A stretch of 15,490 nt of DNA from JAFLUQ01 sp964442035 (GTDB lineage: Bacteria > Bacillota > Clostridia > UMGS1883), in contig CAYTWZ010000039.1 in assembly GCA_964442035.1 (NCBI GenBank), positions 1 to 15,490 on the forward strand, given 5' to 3'. The position numbers and the translations under genes are program-made. This document shows positions 14,801-15,490 of the stretch, one piece after another. Position 1 is the first letter of the stretch; each line of letters starts with the position of its first letter. The notes under the pieces were generated by a model that saw only the letters and a list, made by a program, of their open reading frames with translations, did not search any database and was not told where the DNA came from.

Positions 14801-15490
14801 CCGATATAACTCCCGGAAGCTGGGGTGACTATAATATCGGTCTAAGAATTCAGCCCAACGGCACTTTTGACGCCCACAACGGTTCTTCGTTTACAGCTAC
14901 AAACGAAGTAAAATATGAAGTGGGCAAAACCTACCATGCCACTGTTATTACTGACACCGAAGCACAGAAGTTCTCCTTCTATGTAACCGATGAAGACGGC
15001 GTTACCAGCCTTGTGGCGGACAATTTCTCGTACCGCAGCAAAACCGGCAGCGACCTTTCCAAAGTAAACATTCGCGGCGGTAATAATGTAGCCGCAGGCC
15101 TGTTTACAGTATCTGACTTTACGGCGGATACTACGCCCTTTAGTAGCGTGGACGCAAACCTTGTGATTAAGGACAACAAGCTTGGTCTTGCATTTACTGC
15201 CGACATTGGTGGCAACAAAGGCATTGTTTCCGATATGGGCTTTGAGTACGGCGCGTATACAGCCGACGCTGATGGGAACTACACTGTACTTCCCGAAAAG
15301 CTTGAGGATGTAAGCTGTGATACTGTTCCTGAAAACGGCACTCTCCGTCTGACAATCAATGACATATCCAACGCCAACAGCGCCCGCGTATACGCGGTCA
15401 AGCCCTATGTTGTAATAGGCGGAGCAAAGGTTTATGGCGAGACAGTTACAGCTACTCTTTACGACAAGCTTATTGACAGCATCGTTAACG
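11854..15490 (+). CDS. Secreted multi-module GH43-family glycoside hydrolase (partial, 3' end beyond window)
   Basis: An open frame of 1212 codons runs off the window. Residues 1-24 are a signal peptide (MKKLLSILAI..., probable cleavage after SFA). Modules in order: LamG/concanavalin-like (about 28-235), atypical Ig-like (about 240-337), five-bladed GH43 domain (about 343-640), second LamG (about 650-848), second Ig-like (about 853-939), then two modules I cannot name (about 945-1095 and 1097 onward). GH43 carboxylates I propose from motif context are D396 in GLRDPYI, D528 in AIDSS and E574 in GEGPAEY; other signatures are DGYNWT and WAPEAIYD. GH43 enzymes cleave arabinose- or xylose-containing plant polysaccharides by inversion; the subfamily and substrate are not determined here. 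LamG modules probably bind carbohydrate. The start follows AAAGGA with a 9-nt spacer. Whether a dockerin, sortase signal or anchor follows cannot be seen. Confidence 0.88.
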   Translation, partial: MKKLLSILAIISMVAALLPVPSFAQDGDTLVYLSFDGGLDDPHINVSLGGGVDEGVIGDAALFTGSHWQYLTVTDEEGNNDLLVGQDAVTIMFWEKRNSGTWPLFIARDTNEPVYGNEYYLALYDNGSTFKVERYYAGRSNTDGSSPAAQATSYPGTLENGWRHVAIVATKDRTDLYVNGSLAASATCTAPLTDLFPSESVIRLGRGNWGNETFNGYIDEFKIIEGELSAEDIAAEAVYPALTMEKILSKIDIPNQDNVLDSINLVSEVDGVPVKWTSSNPDVVADKDTPNGEYTYPAGHVVRGDKDESVTLTAEVTYNDKTETKVFDLTVKARNTARENEEKVAYLYAYFRGNVNGSDEHLQIHVATSEDGYNWTDLNGNWPILTSTMGTTGLRDPYIIRSRYGDKFYLIATDLNTLDGAGWGPWSLEASKYLAVWESEDLVNWSEERLVKFANDDMGCAWAPEAIYDEETDEYLVYAAGKDLAYYNETGNQYDTVYVARTRDFRSFSEPEMFVGQEADGSRYQAIDSSIIRGDDGKYYHFFKKYSGEIHMMVSDHASGPYTEVSAFTPIAGEGPAEYKVNGTDTYCLCVDNYSVYVPYLTDDIASGIFTKGTGDVVMPTGSKHGTFVPLTKSEYAGLMEAYGPRKVDADGTDAELAYDFETESEIGLNGAAKIETDEETGSKVLTLDGTDGTYFEFPEGTFERRDTFTLSMDVKSNMDTGNFFTFALGSDTDHYFLFKDAADSLRMSMTISGYSYEESATAEEEDRVPAGQWAHFDLVVQPGSLAIYKDGALVAENNNVVRTVSHLGVDKLNAYLGKSIIDGDLYFNGSFDNIKLYNRALTPSEIANITDDDAVIEDPKYVDFGVNTKRVTGNVTLPAEGLYGSAITWETSNADVIAADGTVIRPAKGEKDATVVLTGTFTKGNATNTAEYKLTVKAQTEDWVSTADFSCHSFGPVSGNVYINFDITPNSLSDGLVGIASSDITPGSWGDYNIGLRIQPNGTFDAHNGSSFTATNEVKYEVGKTYHATVITDTEAQKFSFYVTDEDGVTSLVADNFSYRSKTGSDLSKVNIRGGNNVAAGLFTVSDFTADTTPFSSVDANLVIKDNKLGLAFTADIGGNKGIVSDMGFEYGAYTADADGNYTVLPEKLEDVSCDTVPENGTLRLTINDISNANSARVYAVKPYVVIGGAKVYGETVTATLYDKLIDSIVN

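Overview
The window looks like chromosome of a Clostridia-class Bacillota, probably a gut Oscillospirales/Ruminococcaceae-type bacterium. The reasons are the RecA and CinA sequences, strong AGGAGG-type ribosome binding sites, sigma-A promoters, a ThiI without rhodanese domain next to its own cysteine desulfurase, and a large secreted multi-module GH43 protein. The taxonomic call is an inference from sequence style, since no search could be run.

Layout: positions 1-257 are a non-coding tail behind recA with hairpins, one of them terminator-like (127-170). recA (258-1325, minus) has its own consensus promoter (1485-1513) and a leader of about 150 nt predicted to fold into three consecutive hairpins. 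A 16-bp hairpin (1550-1584) separates it from cinA (1674-2939). Seven closely spaced minus-strand genes run from 11652 down to 1674: a ParC-like topoisomerase A subunit, two half-transporters of a heterodimeric ABC exporter, a small membrane-anchored unknown protein, a NifS/IscS-type cysteine desulfurase, thiI and cinA. Gaps are mostly 18-41 nt, with 90 nt before cinA and a 14-nt overlap between the exporter genes, so they are probably one operon with a promoter at 11682-11710.

From 11854 to the window end, on the plus strand and divergent from the topoisomerase, lies a large secreted protein, cut off by the window. It carries a signal peptide, LamG-like module, atypical Ig-like module, GH43 catalytic domain, a second LamG and a second Ig-like module, then two modules I do not recognise.

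Function: the desulfurase should supply persulfide sulfur to ThiI for 4-thiouridine in tRNA. The two ABC half-transporters look like a matched pair with one canonical and one degenerate ATP site. The topoisomerase has alanine at the quinolone-contact position and shares an operon with this exporter. The item most likely to be undescribed is the structured recA leader. Its second hairpin contains a sequence complementary to recA's own Shine-Dalgarno sequence, and no LexA box is visible. No CRISPR array, insertion sequence, tRNA or rRNA was seen.
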